Assembly (NCBI RefSeq): GCF_029218125.1
Contig: NZ_JARFXX010000003.1
Coordinates: 186,001 to 250,000, forward strand
From: Oscillibacter faecalis_A
GTDB lineage: Bacteria; Bacillota; Clostridia; Oscillospirales; Oscillospiraceae
DNA: 64,000 nucleotides
Reading direction: 5' to 3'
Shown here: piece after piece, positions 34,975 to 41,727 of the stretch
Numbering within the stretch: the first letter of the stretch is position 1
How the letters are laid out: every line of letters starts with the position of its first letter
Translations under genes and position numbers: made by a program
Notes under the pieces: model-generated
Told to the model about the DNA's origin: nothing
Seen by the model: the letters and a program-made list of their open reading frames with translations, nothing else
Databases searched by the model: none

Positions 34975-35861
34975 CCCATCCGCGTGCAGGTCACGCCATC
35001 GGGCAATTCGTCCTCCACAACAGTCACGGTGTAATCCTCATAGCCTCTGGGCGCAGTGACACCCTCCTTGCGGACGGCTTTCACCAAATCAAACAGCTTA
35101 TGGGCCGGGGCGCAGCCCAGCTCCGTATCGTGCTTAAATACGATCAGCTCCCGAACGGCCATCTTGCCACGGGCAGCGGAGTGGTCATTTTCAAACATAT
35201 TCAAAATGGCCTCCCACAGCAGCTTCAGATCGTCTTCCGAGAAGCCGGTGGTCTTGCGGGCAAGATTGGCGGAGACATAGCCCTCCACCCGGTAAAGGCC
35301 ATAGGGGACAATGTATTTCCGCCCCATTTCCGTGCCCTTGTTCTCCGCGTCCGCCTCGGTGGTGATGGCCACGCGGGTAATGGTGATCTCCTGCGGCAGA
35401 ACGGGGTCCACGCTGCGGGCAAAGCCAAGCTGCACCGGCCCCCGGACCTGACCGCAGTTCAAAGCTCCCTTGACAAAGGTGGTCATCACGGCGCCGAAGG
35501 TGCGGATGTCATAGAAGTTGGAGCACATAAAGTCCCGGAGCTTTATATCCAGCTTCTCGTCCTTCTTTTTCGCTTCCTTGAGCTTGTCTGCCTCCACGCC
35601 GACATAGGCACAGGCTTCCTTATCACTGGTGTTCAGTGGAACGCCGTCCTTAATGTAAATTCGGTAGCCCGGCTCCCCCTCCTTCGCCATCTCCACGTAA
35701 TTACGAATCTTGCGCTTGAGGCACACATCCGTCACAAGGCCGTAGCCGGTCTCCGGGTCCACTCGGGGCATATTGCCCGCATCGGGGTCGCCGTTGGGAT
35801 TGCCGTTCTCCACATCGAAAAATACCACGAATTCATAACGGTTCTTAATGGGCTCAGACAT
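34971..35861 (-). CDS. cas7: Cas7 (Csd2) Cascade backbone subunit
   Basis: The 296-residue RAMP protein polymerises along crRNA in the type I-C effector. The N-terminal RYEFVVFFDVENGNPNGDPD and the glycine-rich VRGPVQLGFARSVDPV are diagnostic for Csd2. The ATG at 35861 follows GGAGGACGAGAAAA. It overlaps the cas8c end by eight bases. Each Cas7 thumb flips out every sixth base of the guide-target duplex, which matters for the self-target described at 38316-38343. Confidence 0.96.
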   Translation of the reverse strand: MSEPIKNRYEFVVFFDVENGNPNGDPDAGNMPRVDPETGYGLVTDVCLKRKIRNYVEMAKEGEPGYRIYIKDGVPLNTSDKEACAYVGVEADKLKEAKKKDEKLDIKLRDFMCSNFYDIRTFGAVMTTFVKGALNCGQVRGPVQLGFARSVDPVLPQEITITRVAITTEADAENKGTEMGRKYIVPYGLYRVEGYVSANLARKTTGFSEDDLKLLWEAILNMFENDHSAARGKMAVRELIVFKHDTELGCAPAHKLFDLVKAVRKEGVTAPRGYEDYTVTVVEDELPDGVTCTRMG

Positions 35862-36330
35862 TTTTCTCGTCCTCCTTCTTTGTATAGCGCTTTTGGGTCT
35901 GATGATAGTATCCCAGATCAAAGCTCCCCTGTTGGGCCAAGGTCATCCGCATAGGATAGCTCTCCCCCAAAATTCCCTTCAGCGTCATGATCTGCTTATC
36001 ATAGTAAACGCGCTGTCTCCCGTCCAGCTTCCGCAGATGCTTCTGGCAAAGATTGTTCAGCACCGGGAAAATACCGGCAGGCATCGCCGCCGCGGAGTTG
36101 AAATATTTATCCTTGATGGTGGTGTTGATACCGGGATTTGCGGCCTGCTGTACGGCCTCGTAGACCGAGAACAGACGGCCGAGGGTATAAGCGGTATCGG
36201 TGCTTGCTTCATTCAGGCTCACAGTCAAAACCTCCTTTGGACAGTCCTTATGTGGATTCTTCAGATAATAAGCCTTAATAATAGCCGCACGGCCCCATGT
36301 GATATTCCGTTCTGCCCGGATGCGGAGCAT
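35854..36330 (-). CDS. cas11: Probable internally initiated Cas11c small subunit
   Basis: In type I-C systems the small subunit Cas11 is translated from an internal start within cas8c. Here an in-frame ATG at codon 422 of cas8c (36330) is preceded by GGAGGCCGTG, a full Shine-Dalgarno at a spacing of five to six bases inside the gene. The product would be 158 residues, starting MLRIRAERNITWGRA and mostly helical. A later ATG (MPAGIFPVL) has no ribosome site. The product is longer than some described Cas11c proteins, so the exact start needs data. Confidence 0.65.
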   Translation of the reverse strand: MLRIRAERNITWGRAAIIKAYYLKNPHKDCPKEVLTVSLNEASTDTAYTLGRLFSVYEAVQQAANPGINTTIKDKYFNSAAAMPAGIFPVLNNLCQKHLRKLDGRQRVYYDKQIMTLKGILGESYPMRMTLAQQGSFDLGYYHQTQKRYTKKEDEKNV

Positions 36331-37593
36331 CACGGCCTCCAGCAGGGACGCCGGATAGGGTCCACCGGAAAAAACGGCCCGGGTGGCGGCGCCCGCCATA
36401 GCGGGAGAGGGCGATTTATCCCGGGAGTTGAGATTTACAGTCTCCCGCAGCATCGCCCACAGAGGCAGTATGTTTGTTTTCGCGTAGGCCGGACGAACGA
36501 TCTCCAGCCGCTCATAGTGGGCATTTACATTTTTCATCAACCGACCGAAGCTGTCCCGCAGAAAGAAACGGACGGAAAGCCGGGCTGCGTTGGGTGATAA
36601 ACCAAGAATGTAAAAGGGCCGGTTCGGGTCGATGCCAAGGTCATCGCAGGGCTTTAATTCCGCCAAGCGCTTGAGGGCCGCCCGGAGATCATCATCCGAC
36701 AGGCCGGTCTCCGCGCCAAAGCAGGCGGTCCCGAAAAAGCTCTGGTATGCCGGGTCCGCTCCCTCCGCCCAGCAGACCACGGTGGTATCGCCGATGAGCT
36801 GTACATTCTTCCTATCCGCCAGCAGATGGTTGAGAGCAGCCGTATAGGCAAAGGCGGCGTATTTTCCCACCGGAGCGTTGAAATTCTGCTCCCGGCCATA
36901 GGAGCAGAAGGCCGGGGCATTGAACGATACCAGCGCCGCGCCGCTGGACTGAGCGTTCCGCACCCCCTTGATGGCCGGGTGCGTGGCTGTGATTTCGTCC
37001 TCTCGCCCGGTCACAAGGCACTGCATCCGTACTGCGTCCGGGTCGCTGCTCTCCCGGCAGCTCTGCCACGCTGCCCGGATGGCATCATCCTTTTGGGGAT
37101 AACAGCCATCCACCCGGAACAGCAGATTTGCCCCGGCAGTCACTTCCTCAAATTGTCCGGTCAAAGCAGGATGCTCCGCCGCGTGCTCCGGCTGCCATGT
37201 GTCAAAGAATGTCAAAATTGCCCGGGCTATCGGGGAATCCACACCGTCCAGCACCGCATGGTGCTTCTGCGCCGCTGCAGCAAAGCAATCCCGGCTCCGT
37301 TCCGGCTTGCCTTTTTGGTCCACACCCAAAAGGTAAGAAGAGTTATCCCAAAGAAAGTTGGCGTCAATTCCGACTGTGCGCTTCACCGCCGCCGGAAGCG
37401 AAAATGTTTGGGGCTGCAAAACGGTTTTCTTACCCTTGGTCACTTCTTCCATGGTGGGAATGACCTGTTCCAGATCTCCTGCCCCATTCAGGCACAGGGC
37501 ATAGCTGATTTTAGCGGGGCTCCAGCCAGGAGCGGCGATCTCTCCCCGGCTCAGCAGGTCCTCATAGTATCGGGTCAGCGCTTGCAAAATCAT
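35854..37593 (-). CDS. cas8c: Cas8c (Csd1) large subunit
   Basis: The 579-residue large subunit recognises the PAM and holds the displaced strand. Family marks are the N-terminal MILQALTRYYEDLLSRGEI, GVDSPIARAILTFFDTW, LVSFNAPAFCSYGREQNFNAPVG and the C-terminal helical part ending in LGYYHQTQKRYTKK. The C-terminal 158 residues are probably also made separately as Cas11 (see 35854-36330). It overlaps cas5 by four bases. Confidence 0.96.
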   Translation of the reverse strand: MILQALTRYYEDLLSRGEIAAPGWSPAKISYALCLNGAGDLEQVIPTMEEVTKGKKTVLQPQTFSLPAAVKRTVGIDANFLWDNSSYLLGVDQKGKPERSRDCFAAAAQKHHAVLDGVDSPIARAILTFFDTWQPEHAAEHPALTGQFEEVTAGANLLFRVDGCYPQKDDAIRAAWQSCRESSDPDAVRMQCLVTGREDEITATHPAIKGVRNAQSSGAALVSFNAPAFCSYGREQNFNAPVGKYAAFAYTAALNHLLADRKNVQLIGDTTVVCWAEGADPAYQSFFGTACFGAETGLSDDDLRAALKRLAELKPCDDLGIDPNRPFYILGLSPNAARLSVRFFLRDSFGRLMKNVNAHYERLEIVRPAYAKTNILPLWAMLRETVNLNSRDKSPSPAMAGAATRAVFSGGPYPASLLEAVMLRIRAERNITWGRAAIIKAYYLKNPHKDCPKEVLTVSLNEASTDTAYTLGRLFSVYEAVQQAANPGINTTIKDKYFNSAAAMPAGIFPVLNNLCQKHLRKLDGRQRVYYDKQIMTLKGILGESYPMRMTLAQQGSFDLGYYHQTQKRYTKKEDEKNV

Positions 37594-38252
37594 CCTCTCA
37601 CCTCCCCGCTATCCGGCAGCGGCACGGTCATCACACCATCCACCAGATTGGCTCGGAAAAACTTTGGCGTGATGTTCTCCGGGTCACTGTAATCCATATC
37701 CCACAGCATCCACCCCAAGTCCCGGGTACCCTTCAGCTCCTCAGGACAGGGCGGCAGTTCCGTACAGCGGCGGAAGCGGGCCGGAAATTCCCGGGTGCCG
37801 AAATAGGGCATACTGTAGCACTGTCCCCGTTCCAGCCGCCGCTTGATAATGTCCTGGAATTTGCCGTGGTTGTCGCTAAGGGCGGCGTTTCTCGTCATAT
37901 CGAAATGGGCGTCGATCACGTAATGCACGTCCCGCAGCACCATGGCCGCCCGCTGCTGGATGCTCTCCGGTGCAGCCAGATACAGTTCGCCTGACCCCCG
38001 CTCCATCACCGTTTTTACCCTGCGGGCGCTGATGGTGTCCTTTACCTCGTTGCGGCGGATATTGGTAAAGCGGATAGGGGCGCACACATGGATGCGGTCG
38101 ATCACCCATCTGAGACCGGGATGCCAGTAGATGCTCTCCAGCAGTCCGCGCGCCGCCGAGGGCGTCATCACATCGTAGCTGACGCGTTCCGTTTTCATCT
38201 CGGGCCGCGTGAAGCAGGCGTAATCGCCCCAGACCTCCACTTGGATCGCCAT
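37590..38252 (-). CDS. cas5: Cas5c (Cas5d) crRNA-processing subunit
   Basis: The 220-residue RAMP protein replaces Cas6 in type I-C: it cuts the repeat and caps the 5' handle. It has YACFTRPEMKTERVSYDVMTPSAARGLLESIYWHPG with candidate catalytic residues and the glycine-rich C-terminal region (PYFGTREFPARFR). It is the first gene of the cas5-cas8c-cas7-cas4-cas1-cas2 operon, with AAAGGAG seven bases before the start and a strong promoter 35 bases upstream. Confidence 0.95.
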   Translation of the reverse strand: MAIQVEVWGDYACFTRPEMKTERVSYDVMTPSAARGLLESIYWHPGLRWVIDRIHVCAPIRFTNIRRNEVKDTISARRVKTVMERGSGELYLAAPESIQQRAAMVLRDVHYVIDAHFDMTRNAALSDNHGKFQDIIKRRLERGQCYSMPYFGTREFPARFRRCTELPPCPEELKGTRDLGWMLWDMDYSDPENITPKFFRANLVDGVMTVPLPDSGEVRG

Positions 38253-38285
38253 CGGATCACTCCTTTCTCTATTTCATCTGCCTTT

Positions 38286-38314
38286 ATCATAAGCCTTGTC
38301 CTGCCTATTGTCAA
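38286..38314 (-). promoter_or_regulatory. Promoter of the cas operon
   Basis: On the minus strand a perfect TTGACA (38309-38314) and TATGAT (38286-38291) are separated by exactly 17 bases, 34 bases upstream of cas5. Immediately upstream lies an AT-rich stretch that is also the match to the crRNA-like RNA. Confidence 0.85.
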
Positions 38315-38315
38315 G

Positions 38316-38343
38316 TTCATAATTATAAATGGTTTATAAAAAG
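38316..38343 (+). promoter_or_regulatory. Self-target site with TTC PAM in the cas promoter
   Basis: TTC at 38316-38318 is followed by ATAATTATAAATGGTTT (38319-38335). The guide region of the neighbouring crRNA-like RNA (38427-38443) differs only at positions 6 and 12, and next at 18 and 19. TTC is the known type I-C PAM. The site begins two bases upstream of the -35 box, where bound Cascade would cover promoter or UP-element contacts. Confidence 0.8.
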
Positions 38344-38363
38344 TTAAGAGTGCTACGTGGAGT

Positions 38364-38392
38364 TTGACAATTATCACGTTCCATGATACAGT
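38364..38392 (+). promoter_or_regulatory. Promoter of the crRNA-like RNA
   Basis: A perfect TTGACA (38364-38369), a 17-base spacer and TACAGT (38387-38392) with a TG extension just before it. The predicted start near G38400 coincides with the first base of the repeat-like element. Confidence 0.8.
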
Positions 38393-38399
38393 GACTTTT

Positions 38400-38488
38400 G
38401 TCACTGCAAGCAGTGTGGATTGAAATATAATCATAAACGGTTTCGATCTCAGGCAGAAGGACGGGTTTCCCGTCCTTCTGCCGTTTTT
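38400..38488 (+). ncRNA. crRNA-like Cas-regulating RNA candidate
   Basis: About 89 bases. The 27-base repeat-like element at 38400-38426 begins GTC, has a CACTG-CAAG-CAGTG hairpin in place of the longer array stem, and ends GTGGATTGAAAT, identical to the last 12 bases of the array repeat. A 25-base guide (38427-38451) follows, then a 14-bp terminator hairpin and T5. There is no second repeat. It lies in the cas3-cas5 gap on the strand opposite to both. Known Cas-regulating RNAs (CreR) and CreTA antitoxins use the same logic: degenerate repeat, partial self-match, repression without cutting. No CreT-like toxin frame was found. Confidence 0.8.
38452..38488 (+). terminator. Terminator of the crRNA-like RNA
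   Basis: A perfect 14-bp stem (38452-38465 with 38469-38482), a TTT loop and GTTTTT. The T tract is only on the + side, so it serves the + transcript rather than cas3, whose stop codon it abuts. Confidence 0.9.
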
Positions 38489-40646
38489 AGGCAAACTTCG
38501 CCTTCCCTGTCTCCGGTTCCAGTGAAAGCCCCATGGTCTCATCGTAAAGATCCATGTCGCTCAAAATAGCACTGTCCGGGTCCAGAGCCGAGACCTCTTT
38601 GGCCGTCAGCAGAGCCCCGGCTACATACAATGCCTGAAAGTGCTGCTCATACACGGAAACAGCATAGCGTCCCAGCTTGCGGTAAAGCTCTCTTGTGCCA
38701 CCTTGGGTCTGAAGCTGATTCAGCAGGGCTTTCCCCTCTTCAAACGGTATATAAACGGTGTAAGTGTTCTGATCGATAAGATGAAATTTTTCTGCCACAG
38801 TTCGGAAAGGCAGTCCACAGCCCGCAATACCCTTTTCAAAAGACTCCACCACATGCTGTTTGTCAATAGCGTCTCCGGTCAGGTCCCGGAGACTGCGAAA
38901 ATAACGGTCCATGGTCTCCGGCGCACCGGGGTCTCGTTCTCCGGCAAGCGCCTCCCGCGCCGCCCCCACCGCCGTGCGGAACAGCAGCGGCGGCAGCTCC
39001 GTCCGCTCAAAAACCGATACGATGCTCTCCTCAGCCGGACGCTTCCCTTCCCGGTTGCAGCGTCCCGCCGCCTGCAAAACAGAATCCAGCCCTGCCAGCT
39101 CCCGGTACACCGCCGGGAAATCCACATCCACGCCCGCTTCGATCAAAGAGGTGGATACCACCCGGCAGGGCAGCCCCTCCTTCAGTCTCCGCCGTATTTC
39201 GTTCAGCAGCGCCTGCCGCTGGGCCGGCACCATCAGCGTGGATAGGTGAATGCTGCCCTCTTTTGGCAGCCGGACAAAAACTGTCTGGGCCGCTTTGCGG
39301 CTGTTGACGATACACAAGACCTGCTCCTGCCCGCTGAGCTGCTCCGCCAACGCCTCGTCTGTCAGCGTTCCCGCCTGTCGGAACTTCACCCGACGAAAAC
39401 GGTCATGCAGCTCCGCCGTTTGCGGGCACAGCTCTGTCACCGGGCAGCTTGGGGCGTAAGTACGCAGCAGATCGTCCAGCGATGGCTGGGTGGCAGTGCA
39501 CAGCACCACAGTGGAGTGAAACTGCTCTGCCAGAGAAGCCATGGCCGCCACGCAGGGCCGCAAATGCGGCAGAGGAAGCATCTGCGCCTCATCGAAGATG
39601 ATAACGCTGTTGGCCAGATTATGGAGCTTCCGGCACTTAGAGGACCGGTTGGCATATAGGGATTCAAACAACTGCACCGCTGTTGTCACTACCACCGGCA
39701 TATCCCAGTTCTCTGTGGCCAACGCCCGGCGCACCTCCTCCGGCGGCGCACCGTCCGAAAGGTCAAAGGATATGTTGGCGTGGTGCTCCAGCACATTGCC
39801 CTCCCCTAAAATATCCCGGAATACTTGGGCGTTTTGCTCGATAATAGAGGTATAGGGAATAACATAAATCACTCGCTGCATCCCATGTGCCGCCGCATGG
39901 CGTAGAGCAAAGGCCAAAGAGGCCACAGTCTTTCCTCCGCCCGTAGGAACCGTCAGCGTATACACTCCTTTCGGCTTGCTCCCGGCTTCCATACAGGTAT
40001 TCAAAATTTCGCACCGCAGACGATTCAGCTCCGTTTTCGGATTCCGCCACGGTGCAATATAGGCTTCCAGCCGCGCCAAAAGCGTTCCCATATCATCGTA
40101 CCCGCCCCGGCCGCGGTCTCCATCCATAAATACCTCGGTATCCAGAAAATCGGCGTCCACCAAGCAGGAATAGAGCATCCGAATCCAAAAAGACGCCTGC
40201 AAGTTGCTTTTGACAGGCGGAACAGACCGGGACATCGGCGGAAGTACAACGCCGCTCTCGCCGCACTGCTCCAAATAGTGCTGCTCTGTACCCCGTTTCA
40301 TCTTGCCGAAGAAGGTGCTGTCCGATGAGGCGTCCATTTTTTGATTGCCAACATCCGGCAGGCCGGTGTGGTGCCCCGCAACGCAAACCGCTGCAAAGAA
40401 ATTTAACTTGTCACAGCATAGGGCCCCGGCCGTGGCATGGTCTACCTTCGGCCCATCGTGCAGCAAGCGATTCTGAAACCCTTCTGTGCATTTTCCCATG
40501 TCATGAGCAAGGCCCGCCAGCTCGCCGTATTCTCCCGCATCAAACACCGCCGCAAACGCTCGGCACAATGAAGCCGTTCCCTTCAGATGCTCCGCAACTG
40601 TCTGGTACCGCAAACCGTCATTCGAAACGTGGGCGTAGTATTCCAT
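38487..40646 (-). CDS. cas3: Cas3 helicase-nuclease
   Basis: The 719-residue effector nicks and degrades DNA recruited by Cascade. An N-terminal HD nuclease domain (LAHDMGKC at 46-53, VAGHHTG) is followed by a superfamily 2 helicase with Walker A VPTGGGKTVASLAFALRH, the DEAQ box IIFDEAQMLPLP and the motif VVSTSLIEAGVDVDFP. AGGGAG precedes ATG 40646. It is separated from the other cas genes by the 234-base regulatory gap, so it can be expressed while the Cascade operon is repressed. Confidence 0.96.
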   Translation of the reverse strand: MEYYAHVSNDGLRYQTVAEHLKGTASLCRAFAAVFDAGEYGELAGLAHDMGKCTEGFQNRLLHDGPKVDHATAGALCCDKLNFFAAVCVAGHHTGLPDVGNQKMDASSDSTFFGKMKRGTEQHYLEQCGESGVVLPPMSRSVPPVKSNLQASFWIRMLYSCLVDADFLDTEVFMDGDRGRGGYDDMGTLLARLEAYIAPWRNPKTELNRLRCEILNTCMEAGSKPKGVYTLTVPTGGGKTVASLAFALRHAAAHGMQRVIYVIPYTSIIEQNAQVFRDILGEGNVLEHHANISFDLSDGAPPEEVRRALATENWDMPVVVTTAVQLFESLYANRSSKCRKLHNLANSVIIFDEAQMLPLPHLRPCVAAMASLAEQFHSTVVLCTATQPSLDDLLRTYAPSCPVTELCPQTAELHDRFRRVKFRQAGTLTDEALAEQLSGQEQVLCIVNSRKAAQTVFVRLPKEGSIHLSTLMVPAQRQALLNEIRRRLKEGLPCRVVSTSLIEAGVDVDFPAVYRELAGLDSVLQAAGRCNREGKRPAEESIVSVFERTELPPLLFRTAVGAAREALAGERDPGAPETMDRYFRSLRDLTGDAIDKQHVVESFEKGIAGCGLPFRTVAEKFHLIDQNTYTVYIPFEEGKALLNQLQTQGGTRELYRKLGRYAVSVYEQHFQALYVAGALLTAKEVSALDPDSAILSDMDLYDETMGLSLEPETGKAKFA

Positions 40647-40661
40647 TTTATCTCCCTTTCT

Positions 40662-40722
40662 AAAAAGCAAAATCAGCCCCGTATAATACAGGGCTGATCT
40701 CTTGGGGCTAAAAACAGCCCTA
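40662..40722 (-). promoter_or_regulatory. Tandem mutually complementary hairpins upstream of cas3
   Basis: Minus-strand order is AGGGCT, AGCCCC, ATCAGCCCT, GGGGCTGAT, then TTTTGCTTTTT. Segments 1:2 and 3:4 pair with one mismatch each, while 1:3 and 2:4 pair exactly over six bases. The 3:4 hairpin plus T tract looks like an intrinsic terminator 16 bases before cas3. It either ends the upstream remnant gene or is a cas3 attenuator. Confidence 0.5.
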
Positions 40723-40770
40723 AACAAAATTCTTATTTTCTTTTTATCGTACAGGAACCTTCACATAAAG

Positions 40771-41097
40771 TCAATACGATTTATCATTCTTAGCATCATC
40801 CAGTTTTTCCAATTCGTCGCCAACCACCCAAACTTTCGGGCTTTTGCCAGGATAATATACTAAAACCACAGTATATTCTTTAGACAGAGCTGTAGGCTTT
40901 ATTTTACCGGTCCAAAACAACTGGTTTTTCTTCTTATCGATACTACAGTTTCCGCCTTTGTATACCACGCAGAGGGCAACCTTTTGTTGTATTAGGGTTA
41001 GCGGTGGGTTTCTATAATATCGTCCTTTATTGAGCGACCTGCTCCTTGCCGACCTCAAAGAACACACGGGAAAATGATGTTCAGACGCTCTTGGCAA
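40771..41097 (-). CDS. Truncated small protein, possible CBASS-neighbourhood family remnant
   Basis: The frame gives up to 108 residues. The segment LTLIQQKVALCVVYKGG then FWTGKIKPTALSKEYTVVLVYYPGKSPKVWVV resembles a small family (SxxYxVxIxYxxGxxPKVxV) that I associate with E2-like proteins of type II CBASS loci. This is from memory and is weak. The rest of that family seems absent; just after the stop another frame reads LYVKVP, like the family's LCLY block, suggesting a one-base loss. The first 30 residues look unnatural and the true start is unclear. It diverges from the HTH gene across a long palindrome. Confidence 0.4.
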   Translation of the reverse strand: MPRASEHHFPVCSLRSARSRSLNKGRYYRNPPLTLIQQKVALCVVYKGGNCSIDKKKNQLFWTGKIKPTALSKEYTVVLVYYPGKSPKVWVVGDELEKLDDAKNDKSY

Positions 41098-41138
41098 ATT
41101 ATCAAATTAATATTATTATAATATTAATTTGATAATTT
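41096..41138. repeat. Perfect 19-bp inverted repeat in a divergent promoter region
   Basis: AAATTATCAAATTAATATT (41096-41114) and its exact reverse complement (41120-41138) flank a 5-base centre. The palindrome contains TATAAT-like boxes on both strands (41117-41122 and 41115-41120). It ends one base before the ribosome site of the HTH gene, so it is a plausible operator for that protein. Confidence 0.8.
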
Positions 41139-41151
41139 GGAGGGATAATAC

Positions 41152-41487
41152 ATGGCAACTAATCTAATGAACGTATTCAAGAATGTGGATCTTCAAGGAG
41201 TTGGAAAAACCGCTGCAAATATTGTTTCTCTTGCGTTTAAGCCAAACAAAAAAACAGGGGCTAAAATTGCACGAGCTGTATTAGATGATGGAACAACTTT
41301 AATAAAGACCGTAACTGCTTCTGGAGTTGTTTCCGAAACAATTCATCGACTTCCCGAAATCACCTCAACAGTTCAAAGAAATGAAGTAATCAAAGATCTC
41401 TGCAAACAAAAAATTAATCAAGAAACCATTGCAGCAATGCTGGATATTTCGCAATCCACCGTTTCAAATGTTTTGCGCAAGAAATAA
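41152..41487 (+). CDS. Small HTH DNA-binding protein
   Basis: The 111-residue product has a C-terminal helix-turn-helix (INQETIAAMLDISQSTVSNVLRKK, about residues 88-111) of the kind seen in phage-type and Trp-repressor-like regulators. The N-terminal part (VFKNVDLQGVGKTAANIVSLAF) is not recognised. GGAGG stands eight bases before the ATG. It is probably an autoregulator acting on the adjacent palindrome. The gene is AT-rich compared with guaA next door. A terminator follows. Confidence 0.7.
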   Translation: MATNLMNVFKNVDLQGVGKTAANIVSLAFKPNKKTGAKIARAVLDDGTTLIKTVTASGVVSETIHRLPEITSTVQRNEVIKDLCKQKINQETIAAMLDISQSTVSNVLRKK

Positions 41488-41503
41488 TACTCTTGACTAA
41501 ATA

Positions 41504-41553
41504 AAAAAGGGCTCTGCTGGCTTTCTTTTACAGAAAGTCAGCAGAGCCTTTTT
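41504..41553 (+). terminator. Terminator after the HTH gene
   Basis: AAAAAGGGCTCTGCTGGCTTTCT pairs with AGAAAGTCAGCAGAGCCTTTTT around a short loop with two imperfections. The 170 bases from here to the guaA stop hold no gene that I can support. Confidence 0.88.
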
Positions 41554-41727
41554 CGCTCTCAATATAAGATTGGATGCGACAGCAAACCTGCAAACCATTC
41601 GCTCGCCAAAACAAGAACGAACAAAACGGCTTTGGTATCTGCTATCATTTTGCTATCAAACAGGAAATGAGGTTGTCAAAAAGTGAGTGTTTTCAAGGCT
41701 TTTCAGCCCATCATATTCACTTTCTTC

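Noticed and set aside
38253..38400. CreT-like small toxin gene next to the crRNA-like RNA
   Set aside because: No short frame with a plausible start and ribosome site was found between the self-target and the RNA; the target lies at the cas operon promoter instead.
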